Shown in pieces: positions 54,997-64,000 of a stretch of 64,000 nucleotides of DNA (position 1 is the stretch's first letter; each line of letters begins with the position of its first letter). The notes under the pieces were generated by a model that saw only the letters and a list, made by a program, of their open reading frames with translations, was not told the DNA's origin and searched no databases. The stretch is taken from positions 154,156 through 218,155 of the forward strand of contig NZ_VIKW01000002.1 of NCBI RefSeq assembly GCF_009711975.1, in the 5' to 3' direction. Both the position numbers and the translations under genes were made by a program. This stretch comes from Anabaena sp. UHCC 0204 (GTDB lineage Bacteria > Cyanobacteriota > Cyanobacteriia > Cyanobacteriales > Nostocaceae).

Positions 54997-55950
54997 GAAG
55001 GGCTTGGGTTTTTTACTAACAAGAAAGTTTACATTCATTGCCCGAAAACAGTATAGCTCATATATTGTGCTTTTAATTGTGAAGTTTTTGCAAACTTTGG
55101 GTCAATAACACGCAAATTCCTGAGTTGGGCTTTTATCATGAGCTTTAAGCACCGCATAAGACCTAGACTGGGGTGATGATACTTGAATTCAGGGGAAAAA
55201 ATTTCTCTTCCTGGTTCTCAATCCCCGCTTCCCATTACCTCATCCCTAATTACCACTGTCCAATCCGGACTTCTCTTAAATATTTTGACTACTTCTCATC
55301 TACTGTCTCCACCAGTAATACTAGGGTGTGGTTAATGATGGGGTTAGTATTGAATGGGTAAAAATGGGAATTTTGGGGAAAAAAGTCTGCTACTTGTTGT
55401 CAACGGGATAAACGCTGCCTTTTTAAGCAAATCTAAATTCTTTTTGTGAGTATAAGTTTAAATCAAGTATAGAGCAAAGTGTTGCTTGTTAGGTTAAGGG
55501 CGAAAAGATGCAAATATTTATAGTAATGCTATTTGATTTTTTGAAATATGCGTAAAGTCCGTTGTAGTTGGTATTGTCCACAACAACCCTATTAACGTAA
55601 ATTAGGTATAGATAAGCGCAAATATCCGGCTGCGCTAACCAAAATCAAAGAGGAGTCCTATATGTCCAGATTTATGAGTTGAAATCAGTTTTTCATGGAC
55701 AGATGTTTAAAAACCTATCTATCTCCAGCGTCGGATGATAATTATCTGTTAAAAAACGATAGTTCAACACAAGTTCTCTATTTAAATAAGAGAACTTTAT
55801 CTTATTTTTTTCCAAATGAGAATTGCTGGGATCTGACACCCGCATATCCCCTAAATCCGCCTTTTTAAGGGTGAATTTGAGGAATTTAGCTTTCCTTGGT
55901 CAGGAGGGTTGGGGGGATATTGATTAATTCTGATACTTTTCAAACATCCT

Positions 55951-56370
55951 CTAACCCCTTTGCCAAAACTGCTGTAATATTTCTCCTGGTTTTCTATCCC
56001 AGGTGTCAATATGTTCATATATTAAACAATCTGCATTCAATTTGTAAGTTGAATAACCATTAAACAGTAACTTTGCTTGCCAAGGAACGCGTAAAACCCC
56101 TCTCACTGTCCATGTAGCTAGAATTGTGTCATCACTAGACTGTGATACCTCATGTAAATCAAAGTAAATTTGTGTGAAAAATAATTGAGCATGAAATCGT
56201 AAAGTCCAAAATATTAAGCGATAGTTAAATTTACCTTTAAATTTATTGACTGGATCACAAAAGTAGATATCATTTGTGTATATTTCATAGGAAATATCCT
56301 GCTCAAACAGTGTAGGTAAGTCCTGTTGCAGAGTTGTAATTAGTTGTTTTATCTGTAATTGGGATTCCAT
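55951..56370 (-). CDS. DUF2358-family protein
   Basis: A 139-residue protein with a SnoaL/NTF2-like cone fold pattern: LQQDLPTLFEQDISYEIYTNDIYFCDPVNKFKGKFNYRLIFWTLRF, then ILATWTVRGVLRVPW and YEHIDTWDRKPGEIL. DUF2358 proteins are conserved in cyanobacteria and plastids; their function is not established. It is divergent from the pentapeptide gene. Confidence 0.82.
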   Translation of the reverse strand: MESQLQIKQLITTLQQDLPTLFEQDISYEIYTNDIYFCDPVNKFKGKFNYRLIFWTLRFHAQLFFTQIYFDLHEVSQSSDDTILATWTVRGVLRVPWQAKLLFNGYSTYKLNADCLIYEHIDTWDRKPGEILQQFWQRG

Positions 56371-56520
56371 ATAATTTAGTAATTAGTAATAAATTCCTAT
56401 TCCCACTTTGAGAAAAAATATCAAAGTTGTGATTTTAATCAACATTCTCCAGCCAACTTGTGAGATAATGAAGTTGTGAGGTAAAGAACGGACATAACTC
56501 CATTATAAGGGGGAAATTTT

Positions 56521-56985
56521 ATGAAACTTCAATTATTAGCCGCTATGGCATTGGTAACTCCCCTGTTTCTAGCTAATTCAGTCCAAGCTGGAAGCCAGCA
56601 AGATATACAGAAACTTTTGTCAACTAGAGAATGTATCCAGTGTAATCTATCAGGAGTCAACCTCAGCGGCGCTCATCTCATAGGTGCTGACTTACGAGGC
56701 GCAAATCTACAAGGTGCTAACCTCACAGAGGCTAACTTAGAAGGTGCTGACTTAACTGGAGCAAATTTAGCAGGTGCTAATTTAACATCAGCTTTTGTTA
56801 CAAATGTTAATTTAAAACAAGTCAATTTAAACGGTGCAAACCTGACTCGTGCGACAATTAATGATTCCAACGTTTATCAAGCATCAATGGATAACATGGA
56901 TATCACCGATGCTGATATATATTACACTGGAATTGGGATTGGTGGAGAAGATGGAGCAATGATTCCCGATTGGGATGCTCCCTAA
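56521..56985 (+). CDS. Exported pentapeptide-repeat protein
   Basis: A 154-residue protein with a signal peptide (cleavage near NSVQA-GS). About sixteen A(D/N)LxG/x pentapeptides (SGVNLSGAHLIGADLRGANL...) cover residues 40-125 and form a right-handed quadrilateral beta-helix. CIQCN just before the repeats has two cysteines. The end GEDGAMIPDWDAP is acidic. It probably acts in the periplasm or thylakoid lumen; the function is unknown. A GGGGGAAA ribosome site precedes the ATG. Confidence 0.88.
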   Translation: MKLQLLAAMALVTPLFLANSVQAGSQQDIQKLLSTRECIQCNLSGVNLSGAHLIGADLRGANLQGANLTEANLEGADLTGANLAGANLTSAFVTNVNLKQVNLNGANLTRATINDSNVYQASMDNMDITDADIYYTGIGIGGEDGAMIPDWDAP

Positions 56986-57010
56986 ACTTGAGCTATCTAT
57001 GATTAAAAAA

Positions 57011-57045
57011 TGAGGCTATAGATGATCAAATTGTCTATAGCCTCA
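57011..57045. terminator. Bidirectional terminator
   Basis: A perfect 12-bp stem, TGAGGCTATAGA with TCTATAGCCTCA, and an 11-base loop. On the minus strand it is followed by six T. It lies between the pentapeptide gene and the convergent metK. Confidence 0.88.
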
Positions 57046-57073
57046 ATTGCAATTTTGTGAATAAACTAACTGA

Positions 57074-58336
57074 TTAAGCGATCGCTTTTGAATGAGATTT
57101 ATTCAAGCATTGCTTTAATATGTCTGCTTTATCAGTGCGTTCCCAAGGCAGATCTAAATCAGTTCTTCCAAAATGACCGTAAGCTGCAACGTCCTGATAA
57201 AAACGTCCGCCTCTTTCACTTGGTAAGTTCCGTAAATTAAAAGCATGGATAATTCCCGCTGGACGTAGTTCAAAGTTGTCCTTAACTAGGTTCAACAGAA
57301 TTTCATCATCTACTGTACCAGTACCGAAAGTATCAACAAAGATACTCACTGGCCGCGCTACACCAATGGCATAACTTAGTTGCACTTCACACTTTTGAGC
57401 TAACCCGGCCGCAACAATATTTTTGGCTGCATAACGAGCAGCATAAGCCGCAGAACGGTCTACTTTTGTGGGATCTTTACCAGAGAAAGCACCACCACCG
57501 TGGCGAGAATAACCACCGTAGGTATCAACAATAATTTTTCGTCCTGTTAAACCAGAATCTCCCTGGGGTCCACCAATGACAAATTTGCCAGTGGGGTTGA
57601 CTAAAAATTTTGTCTCCTGAGTTGGTTTCACAGTAATATCACCAAATACAGGTTCTACCACCTCTGTCCACAGGTCAGCTTTAATCTTGGCCTGTATTCC
57701 AGCATCATCTGTAATATTGCCAATGGTAGCTGTATGTTGAGTGGAAATTAAGATAGTGTCAATACCTACAGGTTTTCCATCTTCATAAACTACAGTAACT
57801 TGAGTTTTCCCATCAGGACGCAGATAAGGAAGAACACCTGCTTTGCGAACTCCTGCCAATCTCCGGGCAATACGATGAGCTAAACTGATCGGTAAAGGCA
57901 TCAGTTCGGGTGTTTCGTTACAAGCAAAACCGAACATGAGTCCTTGATCACCAGCACCAATTTTATCGAATAGTTCTTCACTATCCTGAGTGCGCGTTTC
58001 TTGGGCTACATTGACACCTTGGGCAATATCAGGTGATTGTTCATCCAAAGCTATCAAAACACTGGCGCTATCCGCAGAAAAACCATTACCTGCGTCAGTG
58101 TAGCCTATTTCCGCAATTTTTTTACGGGCAAGATGCACATAATTGACATGAGCTTTGGTACTAATTTCTCCAGTAATTAATACTAAACCAGTATTAACCA
58201 CCACTTCTGCGGCTACTCTGCTACTAGGGTCTTCTGTCAATAACGCATCAATAATCGTATCCGAAATTTGATCGCAGATTTTATCTGGATGACCTTCTGT
58301 AACTGACTCGGAAGTAAATAAATAACGACGAGACAA
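57074..58336 (-). CDS. metK: S-adenosylmethionine synthetase
   Basis: A 420-residue enzyme making SAM from methionine and ATP. It is called from the TTG at 58336 ([19 protein letters not shown]), because AGGAGG lies exactly eight bases upstream and the protein then starts like other cyanobacterial MetK. An ATG at 58366 would add ten residues and put the AGGAGG inside the gene. The motifs [27 protein letters not shown] and [23 protein letters not shown] are intact. It is a single gene. Confidence 0.95.
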   Translation of the reverse strand: MSRRYLFTSESVTEGHPDKICDQISDTIIDALLTEDPSSRVAAEVVVNTGLVLITGEISTKAHVNYVHLARKKIAEIGYTDAGNGFSADSASVLIALDEQSPDIAQGVNVAQETRTQDSEELFDKIGAGDQGLMFGFACNETPELMPLPISLAHRIARRLAGVRKAGVLPYLRPDGKTQVTVVYEDGKPVGIDTILISTQHTATIGNITDDAGIQAKIKADLWTEVVEPVFGDITVKPTQETKFLVNPTGKFVIGGPQGDSGLTGRKIIVDTYGGYSRHGGGAFSGKDPTKVDRSAAYAARYAAKNIVAAGLAQKCEVQLSYAIGVARPVSIFVDTFGTGTVDDEILLNLVKDNFELRPAGIIHAFNLRNLPSERGGRFYQDVAAYGHFGRTDLDLPWERTDKADILKQCLNKSHSKAIA

Positions 58337-58659
58337 AGGAATTTCCTCCTGAGAGAATGTTTTCACTGATGAGATACATCAGTTACTAATTTCTGAAATC
58401 ATAACAATATTTACAGTTTTTGTAATAAGTATCTTTTATCTAAGTATTTTCAGGCTTATATGTATAGCATGAGGCAGATGTAGGGGCGGGGTTTCCCCAC
58501 TCAGAAGTTAGTATCATTATCAAGTATGAATTTTTAATATCTACCAAAAAAGTTATCAGCAGCCTAAAATTTGATCAGCGTTACAGTTTTGATCACTATA
58601 AAGGATAAAATACTGCACATACACAGTATTGCTGATCATATTTCCAAAAAACGACGTTG

Positions 58660-60312
58660 ATGAAAAAAATTCTGATTTTAACAGCTAACCCCATTAACAC
58701 AAAACCATTACGTTTAAGTGAAGAAATAAGGGACATTAAACAAGCTTGGGAACGTTCCCAAAAACGTGAACAATTTGAAATTATTGTCGAACAAGCTGTA
58801 CGTCTTCAAGAATTCCGTCGTACTCTATTAGGACATAAACCAGATATTGTTCATTTTTCAGGACATGGTGGAGGAGAACATGGTTTAGCTTTAATGGCAG
58901 ATAATGGAGAAGCATTTTTAATTAAAGTTGCTGCTTTAGCCAAATTTTTTAAAGCATTACAAGAAATCTTTTTTATTGATTGTGTTTTTCTCAATGCTTG
59001 TTATTCAGATGTACAAGCAGAAGGTATTTATCCTTATGTTAATTATGTCGTAGGGATGAATCAAAAAATTGGTGATCAAGCAGCTAAACAATTTGCTATT
59101 GGTTTCTACGATACTTTATTTGCAGGAGAATCAATTCAAAGTGCTTTTGATTTAGGATGTAATGCGATTGAAATGGAAAATATTCCAGAGCATTTAACTC
59201 CGGTTTTGAGGACAAAAGATGCAACGACTAAAAAAGCCATTGTTCAGGATTTAAATGAATCAAAATCTGAACCAATTCCAGCAAGAAGTATTGATATTCC
59301 TTTTGAAAATTTAGATGGACAAGTTCCTCTAAATTCTCCTTTTTATGTTGAACGTCCTCCTGTGGAATCTAACTGTTATAAAGCTATTATCAAACCTGGG
59401 GCATTAATTAGGATTAAAGCACCTCGACAAATGGGAAAAACTTCATTAATGAGTAGGATTTTAGCCCAAGGAGAAAAGCAAGATTATCAAACAGGATTTA
59501 TTAATTTATGGAGTCGAGAATTATTTAAAAATCTCGATAGTTTTTTAGAGTCTTTTTGTGCAAATGTCAGTTTAGAATTAGGGATTGAAGAAAAGATAGA
59601 TCAATATTGGAATACTAAACGTTATAGCAGTCAAACTAATTGTACAAATTATTTCCAATCCTATCTTTTAAAAGAATTGAAACAGCCTGTGATTCTAGGA
59701 TTAGATGAAGTGGATAGAATCTTTCAATATAGTGACATTGCTGATGAATTTTTCACTATGTTACGTTCATGGCATGAAAAAGGCAAAAATAATGAAACTT
59801 GGCAAAAATTGAGATTAGTTATTTCCCATTCTCAGGAGGTTTATATTTCTTTGGATGTGAATAAATCTCCTTTTAATGTCGGTTTACCTATTGACTTAAA
59901 TAAATTTAGTTTAACTCAAGTTCAAGATTTAGTTAAACGGCATGGATTACAATGGTCAGATACAGAAATTAATCAATTAATGGGGATGATTGACGGTCAT
60001 CCTTATCTAGTAAGAACAGCATTATATCATATTGCTACTAACCAATTAACCTTAAACCAATTTTTAGAAATAGCTCCCACTGAAGAAGGTTTATATGAAG
60101 ACCATTTGTATCGTCATCTTTTGATTTTAGAAGAAAATAAACAACTAAAATCAGCGATGTTAAAATTAGTTAATAGTGATGATGCAGTTACATTAGAACC
60201 AACTTATGCTTTTAAATTAAAAAGTATGGGATTAGCGGAGTCAAAAGGTAATAAGGTAATTCCCTTATGTAATTTATATCGGCTTTATTTTTGCGATCGC
60301 TTGCAAGACTAA
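58660..60312 (+). CDS. CHAT-domain caspase-like protease fused to AAA-like ATPase
   Basis: A 550-residue protein from the ATG at 58660. The N-terminal CHAT domain (about 1-200) has the caspase-like dyad in VHFSGHGGG (His69) and FLNACYS (Cys114). A linker is followed by an AAA-like domain (about 220-545) with PFYVERPPVE, Walker A-like APRQMGKTSLM (about 255-265) and Walker B VILGLDEVDRI. CHAT and AAA-like domains are common in cyanobacterial signalling and defence proteins. The last 120 residues form a winged-helix-like sensor region. It lies upstream of xisH-xisI and an AAA-GUN4 gene on the same strand. Confidence 0.87.
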   Translation: MKKILILTANPINTKPLRLSEEIRDIKQAWERSQKREQFEIIVEQAVRLQEFRRTLLGHKPDIVHFSGHGGGEHGLALMADNGEAFLIKVAALAKFFKALQEIFFIDCVFLNACYSDVQAEGIYPYVNYVVGMNQKIGDQAAKQFAIGFYDTLFAGESIQSAFDLGCNAIEMENIPEHLTPVLRTKDATTKKAIVQDLNESKSEPIPARSIDIPFENLDGQVPLNSPFYVERPPVESNCYKAIIKPGALIRIKAPRQMGKTSLMSRILAQGEKQDYQTGFINLWSRELFKNLDSFLESFCANVSLELGIEEKIDQYWNTKRYSSQTNCTNYFQSYLLKELKQPVILGLDEVDRIFQYSDIADEFFTMLRSWHEKGKNNETWQKLRLVISHSQEVYISLDVNKSPFNVGLPIDLNKFSLTQVQDLVKRHGLQWSDTEINQLMGMIDGHPYLVRTALYHIATNQLTLNQFLEIAPTEEGLYEDHLYRHLLILEENKQLKSAMLKLVNSDDAVTLEPTYAFKLKSMGLAESKGNKVIPLCNLYRLYFCDRLQD

Positions 60313-60351
60313 TTAATGTCATCTAAAATGATAAAAACCAAATAAATATAA

Positions 60352-60466
60352 CAATACCTTGTCCAAATTGGAAAAAGCCTTGATTTGTAGGTTGGGTTGT
60401 GGAACGTAAACGTTCGCGAAGCAATCAGCATGAAACCCAACAAAGCAGAAAATGGACAAGGTATTG
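60352..60466. mobile_element. MITE-like element, copy B
   Basis: Terminal inverted repeats CAATACCTTGTCC and GGACAAGGTATTG bound a 115-bp element. Its reverse complement matches copy A at both ends (CTTGTCCATTTTCTG and CAAATCAAGGCTTTTTCCA). The centre differs and holds a GTTCGCGAAGC insertion. Confidence 0.82.
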
Positions 60467-60688
60467 ATATAACCAAAGTTATTTTGTGATGAACATAACT
60501 TGCTCTAAACTAAAGTAACCTACGGAAACGCTACGCGAACAGGACTAATAACTAAACTCCGTTAAAACGGACTATAAATTTTTATTCCATTGCTGGGAGC
60601 GATGATTACATGATGTTTGATAGAATAGTTGTAAAAGTTTCATCATAGTATATATAGCTGTATGCAGTTGAAGGAGATACATCATACG

Positions 60689-60714
60689 CCCCCTCCTCGC
60701 TTGCGGGGAGGGGG
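60689..60714. repeat. GC-rich hairpin repeat upstream of the second xisH
   Basis: CCCCCTCC-TCGCTTGC-GGGGAGGGGG followed by TTGGGGGTGGGG. It is a common type of intergenic palindrome in cyanobacteria. Confidence 0.75.
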
Positions 60715-60840
60715 TTGGGGGTGGGGTTCTTGTATTTCACTCAACCAAGAACCGCTATAATGTAAATATTATCTATCGTAGTGCGGTCATTTTATGAACA
60801 TAGATATGGAATCTAAATAACCAACCGTTAACGAAAAAAA

Positions 60841-61260
60841 ATGTCTAGGAGAGATAATTTACACTTATCATTACGTCATACCTTAGAAAAGGATGGTTGG
60901 AAAATTACCGATGATCCCTTAATTTTAGCACTAGAAAAAACATTACTCAAAGCCGATTTAGGCGCAGAAAAAATTTTTAGTGCTGACAAAGAAGACCAAA
61001 AAATTGCCATTGAAATTAAAGATTTTGATTCTCCTTCTGTGATTAGTGAACTAGAAAAAACCATAGGACAACTTCAACTCTATCAATGGGCTTTAGCAGA
61101 ACAAGAACCAGAAAGAAAACTTTTTTTAGGAATTAGTCAAGCTATTTATTTAAAACACTTTCAAAAACCTATTTTTCAATTGGTTGTTAAACGTAATAAA
61201 ATTAATCTAATTGTTTTTGATCCTGAAAATGAGGTAATTTTACAATGGATAAATCACTAA
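60841..61260 (+). CDS. xisH: XisH-family protein, second copy
   Basis: A 139-residue XisH paralogue of the protein at 32423. [20 protein letters not shown] (Asp39) and KIAIEIKDF (Glu58-x-Lys60) occupy the same residue positions, so the presumed nuclease-like site is intact in both. The stop overlaps xisI by 16 bases. It lies in the run CHAT-AAA, xisH, xisI, AAA-GUN4. Confidence 0.92.
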   Translation: MSRRDNLHLSLRHTLEKDGWKITDDPLILALEKTLLKADLGAEKIFSADKEDQKIAIEIKDFDSPSVISELEKTIGQLQLYQWALAEQEPERKLFLGISQAIYLKHFQKPIFQLVVKRNKINLIVFDPENEVILQWINH

Positions 61261-61547
61261 AGTACACTGAGATTTTAACCCAAGTTTTAAGAAAAGAATC
61301 TGCTATTCAACCTCGACTACAAAAACTTAAACTTAGTTCAGTTTGTGATCAAGAATCAGGACAATTTTTGATTATTATGACAGGTTGGGAAAAACAAACT
61401 TGGACTGATACTATTTTATTCCATGCTCGATTATTAAATGATAAAATTGTCATTGAAGATGATAATTTTGAGCAAGGATTAACAAATGCTTTAATTCAAG
61501 CAGGAATACCTCCAGAAGATATTGTTACCGGAATGTTTCAACAATAA
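61245..61547 (+). CDS. xisI: XisI-family protein, second copy
   Basis: A 100-residue Xis[49 protein letters not shown] and [22 protein letters not shown]. It is translationally coupled to xisH by a 16-base overlap and lies 52 bases before the AAA-GUN4 gene, so the three are probably one transcript. Confidence 0.9.
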   Translation: MDKSLKYTEILTQVLRKESAIQPRLQKLKLSSVCDQESGQFLIIMTGWEKQTWTDTILFHARLLNDKIVIEDDNFEQGLTNALIQAGIPPEDIVTGMFQQ

Positions 61548-61599
61548 AATTACAATAATATAGAAATTTACCCTAATTTATCGGTATTCAACAAATTAA

Positions 61600-64000
61600 A
61601 TGGAAAATTTAGACTCAATTAATTATGAATATCAAGTAGGTGGTTCTCTCCCAGCTTCTGCTCCTACTTATGTGACTAGAAAAGCCGATAATGAACTTTA
61701 TCAAGCTATAAAAAAAGGAGAATTTTGTTATGTTTTAAATTCCCGTCAAATGGGTAAATCTTCTTTAAGAGTTCAAACAATGAAACGACTTAAAGAAGTA
61801 GATGGATTTGCTTGTGCTGCTATTGATTTAACTGAGATTGGTTCAGCTAATATTACCCCTTTACAATGGTATGCAGGAATTATTATTGAATTAATTAATA
61901 CCTTTGAATTAAATGAAAAATGTGATATAGATAGTTGGTGGGATAAATATGATCAAGAATCTTTATCTGCGGTGAATTTCTTTGGTAATTTTCTGCGCGA
62001 TATTCTTTTAAAATATGTTGATTCAAATATCGTTATTTTTATAGATGAAATTGATAGTACCATTAGTTTAGAGTTTAATGTTGATGATTTTTTTGCATTG
62101 ATTCGCTCTTTTTATAATCGTCGAGTTGATAATGCTGAATATAATCGTCTGAGTTTTGTGTTATTAGGAGTAGCTACTCCCAACGATTTAATTCAAGATA
62201 AAACACGGACTCCTTTTAATATTGGTTATGGGGTGGAATTAACAGGTTTTACTTTTGCAGAATCTCAACCATTAGCACTGGGATTGAGTGTTAAAACTAA
62301 TCACTCAGAAAAGTTATTAGAATTAATTTTACATTGGACTGGAGGACAACCTTTTTTAACTCAAAAGGTTTGTAATTTAGTCTTAAATTCTTCTGAATTA
62401 TATGAAGGAAATGAAGAAGCATGGTTAGAAAATTTAATCAGAACTAATATTAGTGAAAATTGGCAAACACAGGATAACCCAGAACATTTACGCACTATTG
62501 GAAAACGGATTTTAAATGATGAACAAATGGCAGGTGAATTATTAGAGATTTATCAAAAGATTTATCAAGCAGGAGAAGTAGTTAGTCAGAATACTGGAGA
62601 GGAAGGAAAGTTACAGTTATCGGGTTTAGTGGTGAAAAAAAATAATCATTTACAGATTTATAATCCCATTTATCGAGAAGTTTTTAATCAACAATGGATT
62701 GATAATCAATTAGCCGCTTTACGTCCCTATTCTGAGGCTTTTAGGGCGTGGTATAATTCAGGCTGTCAGGAAAATTCTTGGTTATTACGAGGAAATGCTT
62801 TAAAAACAGCAGAAGCATGGGCAGAATCTAAGAATGTAAGTTATCAGGATAAACAATTTTTAGCAGCTTCTCGTCAGCAGGAAATTGAGGAAGAAATTAT
62901 TGCAAGGGAAAAGGAAGCTGAGTTAGATAGGGAAAGAAAGGAGAAAGAAGCCGCAGAAAGAGCGAGAAAAATTGAAGAGGAAGCTAGAAAAAGAGCAGAA
63001 AAACAATTAGGGAAAGCTAAGAAAACAGGAGGATTAGTTTTATCTATTAGTGTAGGTTTGGCTGTAGTTTTTGGAATAACCGCATTTATAGCAAAACAAA
63101 ATACTGATAAAATGGAACAAAATGTTTCTAAAATTAAAGAACTATCAGCAGTAGCTTCTCAACTTCAACAAAAAAATCAAGTAAATGAAGCCAATCAATT
63201 TTTAAATATTGCAGGTTTAGTTTTACAAGATAAAATCAAAAATCAAGAACTAAAAGAAGCTTTATTAGATAGTTCTTTAGTTTTAGGATATGAATCTTTA
63301 CAAACAGAAGAGGATAAAAATCTAGAATTAGTTCCAATAGATCCAAAATATAACAAAGCTAAAGAAGATTTGAACAAAAGTTTTGAAAAATTACCAAAAG
63401 AAAATAATGTTGGTAATAAAGAACCTAGTTATTTAGCAACATTAGTTTATATTTATTATGTAAAAGGTAAATTAGGAAACTCATTAAATAATTACCGTAC
63501 AGCATTAGCTAAATATAATCTTCTCAAATCTCAATTAACATCTAATATTGAGTTATTTACTTTAGACCTGAATATTCTCTATAATGGTAATGTTGATATT
63601 GTCGCTAATCTTTATCGTCAACTTAATGATTTAGATAGTAAAAGTACAGTTTATCATGAAGATTTAAAGAAACATTTATTAGCTGAATTAGATTATTTAA
63701 TGAGAAAAAATAGATGGAAAGAAGCAGATAGGAAAAATGATCAGTTTCTTCTGGTTTCAGCCAAAAGAGAAAAAGAAGGTTATTTAAATTTAGAAGATGT
63801 GAAAAACTTTAACTGTGATGATTTAGAAAAAGTAGATAAATTATGGGTGGATAAATCAGGAGGAAAATTCGGTTTTAGGGTCCAAAAAAGGATATGGAAG
63901 GAAACAGGTAATTCTTTAGATTTTTTATATTTTAACTGGGGAAATAGAAAAAAGAATTGGGAAAAATGGAGCGATGAAGGGTATAATAGGTTTGCAGAAC
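61600..64000 (+). CDS. AAA-like ATPase with coiled coil, membrane span and GUN4 domain (partial)
   Basis: The frame opens at ATG 61600 and runs off the right edge with 800 codons visible. Residues 1-440 form an AAA-like domain (GGSLPASAPTYVTRKAD, Walker A-like NSRQMGKSSL at 47-56, Walker B IVIFIDEIDS at 144-153, WTGGQPFLTQKVC). Residues about 432-475 are a Glu/Lys/Arg/Ala-rich coiled coil. One membrane span follows (about 478-498), then a helical region of about 230 residues. A GUN4-type domain begins near residue 730 (LEKVDKLWVDKSGGKFGFRVQKRIW). The C-terminus is missing. The GUN4 part suggests porphyrin or ligand sensing linked to the ATPase. Confidence 0.85.
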   Translation, partial: MENLDSINYEYQVGGSLPASAPTYVTRKADNELYQAIKKGEFCYVLNSRQMGKSSLRVQTMKRLKEVDGFACAAIDLTEIGSANITPLQWYAGIIIELINTFELNEKCDIDSWWDKYDQESLSAVNFFGNFLRDILLKYVDSNIVIFIDEIDSTISLEFNVDDFFALIRSFYNRRVDNAEYNRLSFVLLGVATPNDLIQDKTRTPFNIGYGVELTGFTFAESQPLALGLSVKTNHSEKLLELILHWTGGQPFLTQKVCNLVLNSSELYEGNEEAWLENLIRTNISENWQTQDNPEHLRTIGKRILNDEQMAGELLEIYQKIYQAGEVVSQNTGEEGKLQLSGLVVKKNNHLQIYNPIYREVFNQQWIDNQLAALRPYSEAFRAWYNSGCQENSWLLRGNALKTAEAWAESKNVSYQDKQFLAASRQQEIEEEIIAREKEAELDRERKEKEAAERARKIEEEARKRAEKQLGKAKKTGGLVLSISVGLAVVFGITAFIAKQNTDKMEQNVSKIKELSAVASQLQQKNQVNEANQFLNIAGLVLQDKIKNQELKEALLDSSLVLGYESLQTEEDKNLELVPIDPKYNKAKEDLNKSFEKLPKENNVGNKEPSYLATLVYIYYVKGKLGNSLNNYRTALAKYNLLKSQLTSNIELFTLDLNILYNGNVDIVANLYRQLNDLDSKSTVYHEDLKKHLLAELDYLMRKNRWKEADRKNDQFLLVSAKREKEGYLNLEDVKNFNCDDLEKVDKLWVDKSGGKFGFRVQKRIWKETGNSLDFLYFNWGNRKKNWEKWSDEGYNRFAE

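Larger units (their letters stand above)
54196..55950. other. Long non-coding region with repeated hairpins
   Basis: About 1.75 kb separates the giant FG-GAP gene from the DUF2358 gene, and I see no credible protein gene. It holds three hairpins with a constant loop (54318-54345, 54403-54429, 54719-54741), a possible multi-stem RNA (54909-54996) and AT-rich sequence with short open frames. A strong ribosome site plus ATG at 55650-55664 opens only a six-codon frame. Confidence 0.7.
60313..60840. other. Intergenic region with a MITE-like element and repeats
   Basis: This 528-bp gap separates the CHAT-AAA gene from xisH. It carries the MITE-like element at 60352-60466, a GGAAACGCTACGCGAA repeat fragment, and the palindrome CCCCCTCCTCGC/GCGGGGAGGGGG (60689-60714). 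Confidence 0.7.

Noticed and set aside
55173-55361. 62-codon rightward frame
   Set aside because: Composition is not protein-like and no ribosome site fits.
55662-55682. Six-codon frame behind AGAGGAG
   Set aside because: A good ribosome site, but too short to support as a leader peptide without a following gene; kept only as a remark.
60689-60720. GC-rich hairpin considered as a terminator of the CHAT-AAA gene
   Set aside because: It is 380 bases after the stop and is followed by G, not T; it is a known kind of intergenic repeat.
1-64000. tRNA, rRNA or tmRNA genes
   Set aside because: No cloverleaf with a GTTCRA arm or conserved rRNA block was recognised by eye; a tRNAscan run would settle it.

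Overview
The window looks like chromosome of a filamentous, probably Nostocales-type cyanobacterium. It encodes Ycf3, GUN4, a CruA-type lycopene cyclase, a COP23 protein, GlgC and the RRM protein/S21 pair. HIP1 octamers (GCGATCGC) recur throughout, 7-nt tandem repeats are present, and the DNA is AT-rich. XisH/XisI pairs and many short palindromic repeats fit that group. The genus is an inference; there is no rRNA or marker gene to settle it.

Layout. 1-6.4 kb is a two-partner-secretion neighbourhood: a TpsA adhesin running off the left edge, two secreted trypsin-like proteases, a COP23 protein and a divergent TpsB pore. 6.5-14.9 kb holds a small conserved gene, CruA with a repeat tract inside it, and two exported calcium-binding proteins (PhoX/DUF839 and Calx-beta/DUF4114). 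14.9-24.1 kb is mostly housekeeping: rsmI, a PH-domain gene, a DUF29 gene, a sugar kinase overlapping cysQ, rbp-rpsU, and membrane or lipoprotein genes. 24.1-29.8 kb has an orphan sugar-type ABC ATPase and a nitrate/bicarbonate-type ABC operon preceded by a clear ydaO-class (c-di-AMP) riboswitch.

30.2-34 kb has rnc, a NYN-LOTUS protein, a 244-bp inverted-repeat element, xisH-xisI and gun4. 34.4-45 kb holds icd, a peroxiredoxin-like gene, a DnaJ-like gene, glgC, a GH13 enzyme, a HicB-like gene, an Rpn-like nuclease and purT. 45-50.6 kb has an ABC-2 exporter, ycf3, gatC and an acetyltransferase. 50.7-54.2 kb is one giant secreted protein with seven FG-GAP blades, three cadherin-like repeats and a C-terminus paralogous to the 13-15 kb gene. 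It is followed by about 1.75 kb without a convincing gene that carries repeated hairpins with a constant loop. metK (TTG start) follows. The right end is a candidate defence or signalling cluster: CHAT-AAA, xisH, xisI and an AAA-transmembrane-GUN4 protein cut by the window edge.

The three points most worth following are the c-di-AMP riboswitch ahead of an NrtA-type transporter, the repeated XisH/XisI-GUN4 association with a CHAT-AAA protease-like gene, and the three hairpins upstream of the giant FG-GAP gene. All family calls are by eye from motifs; no database search was run.
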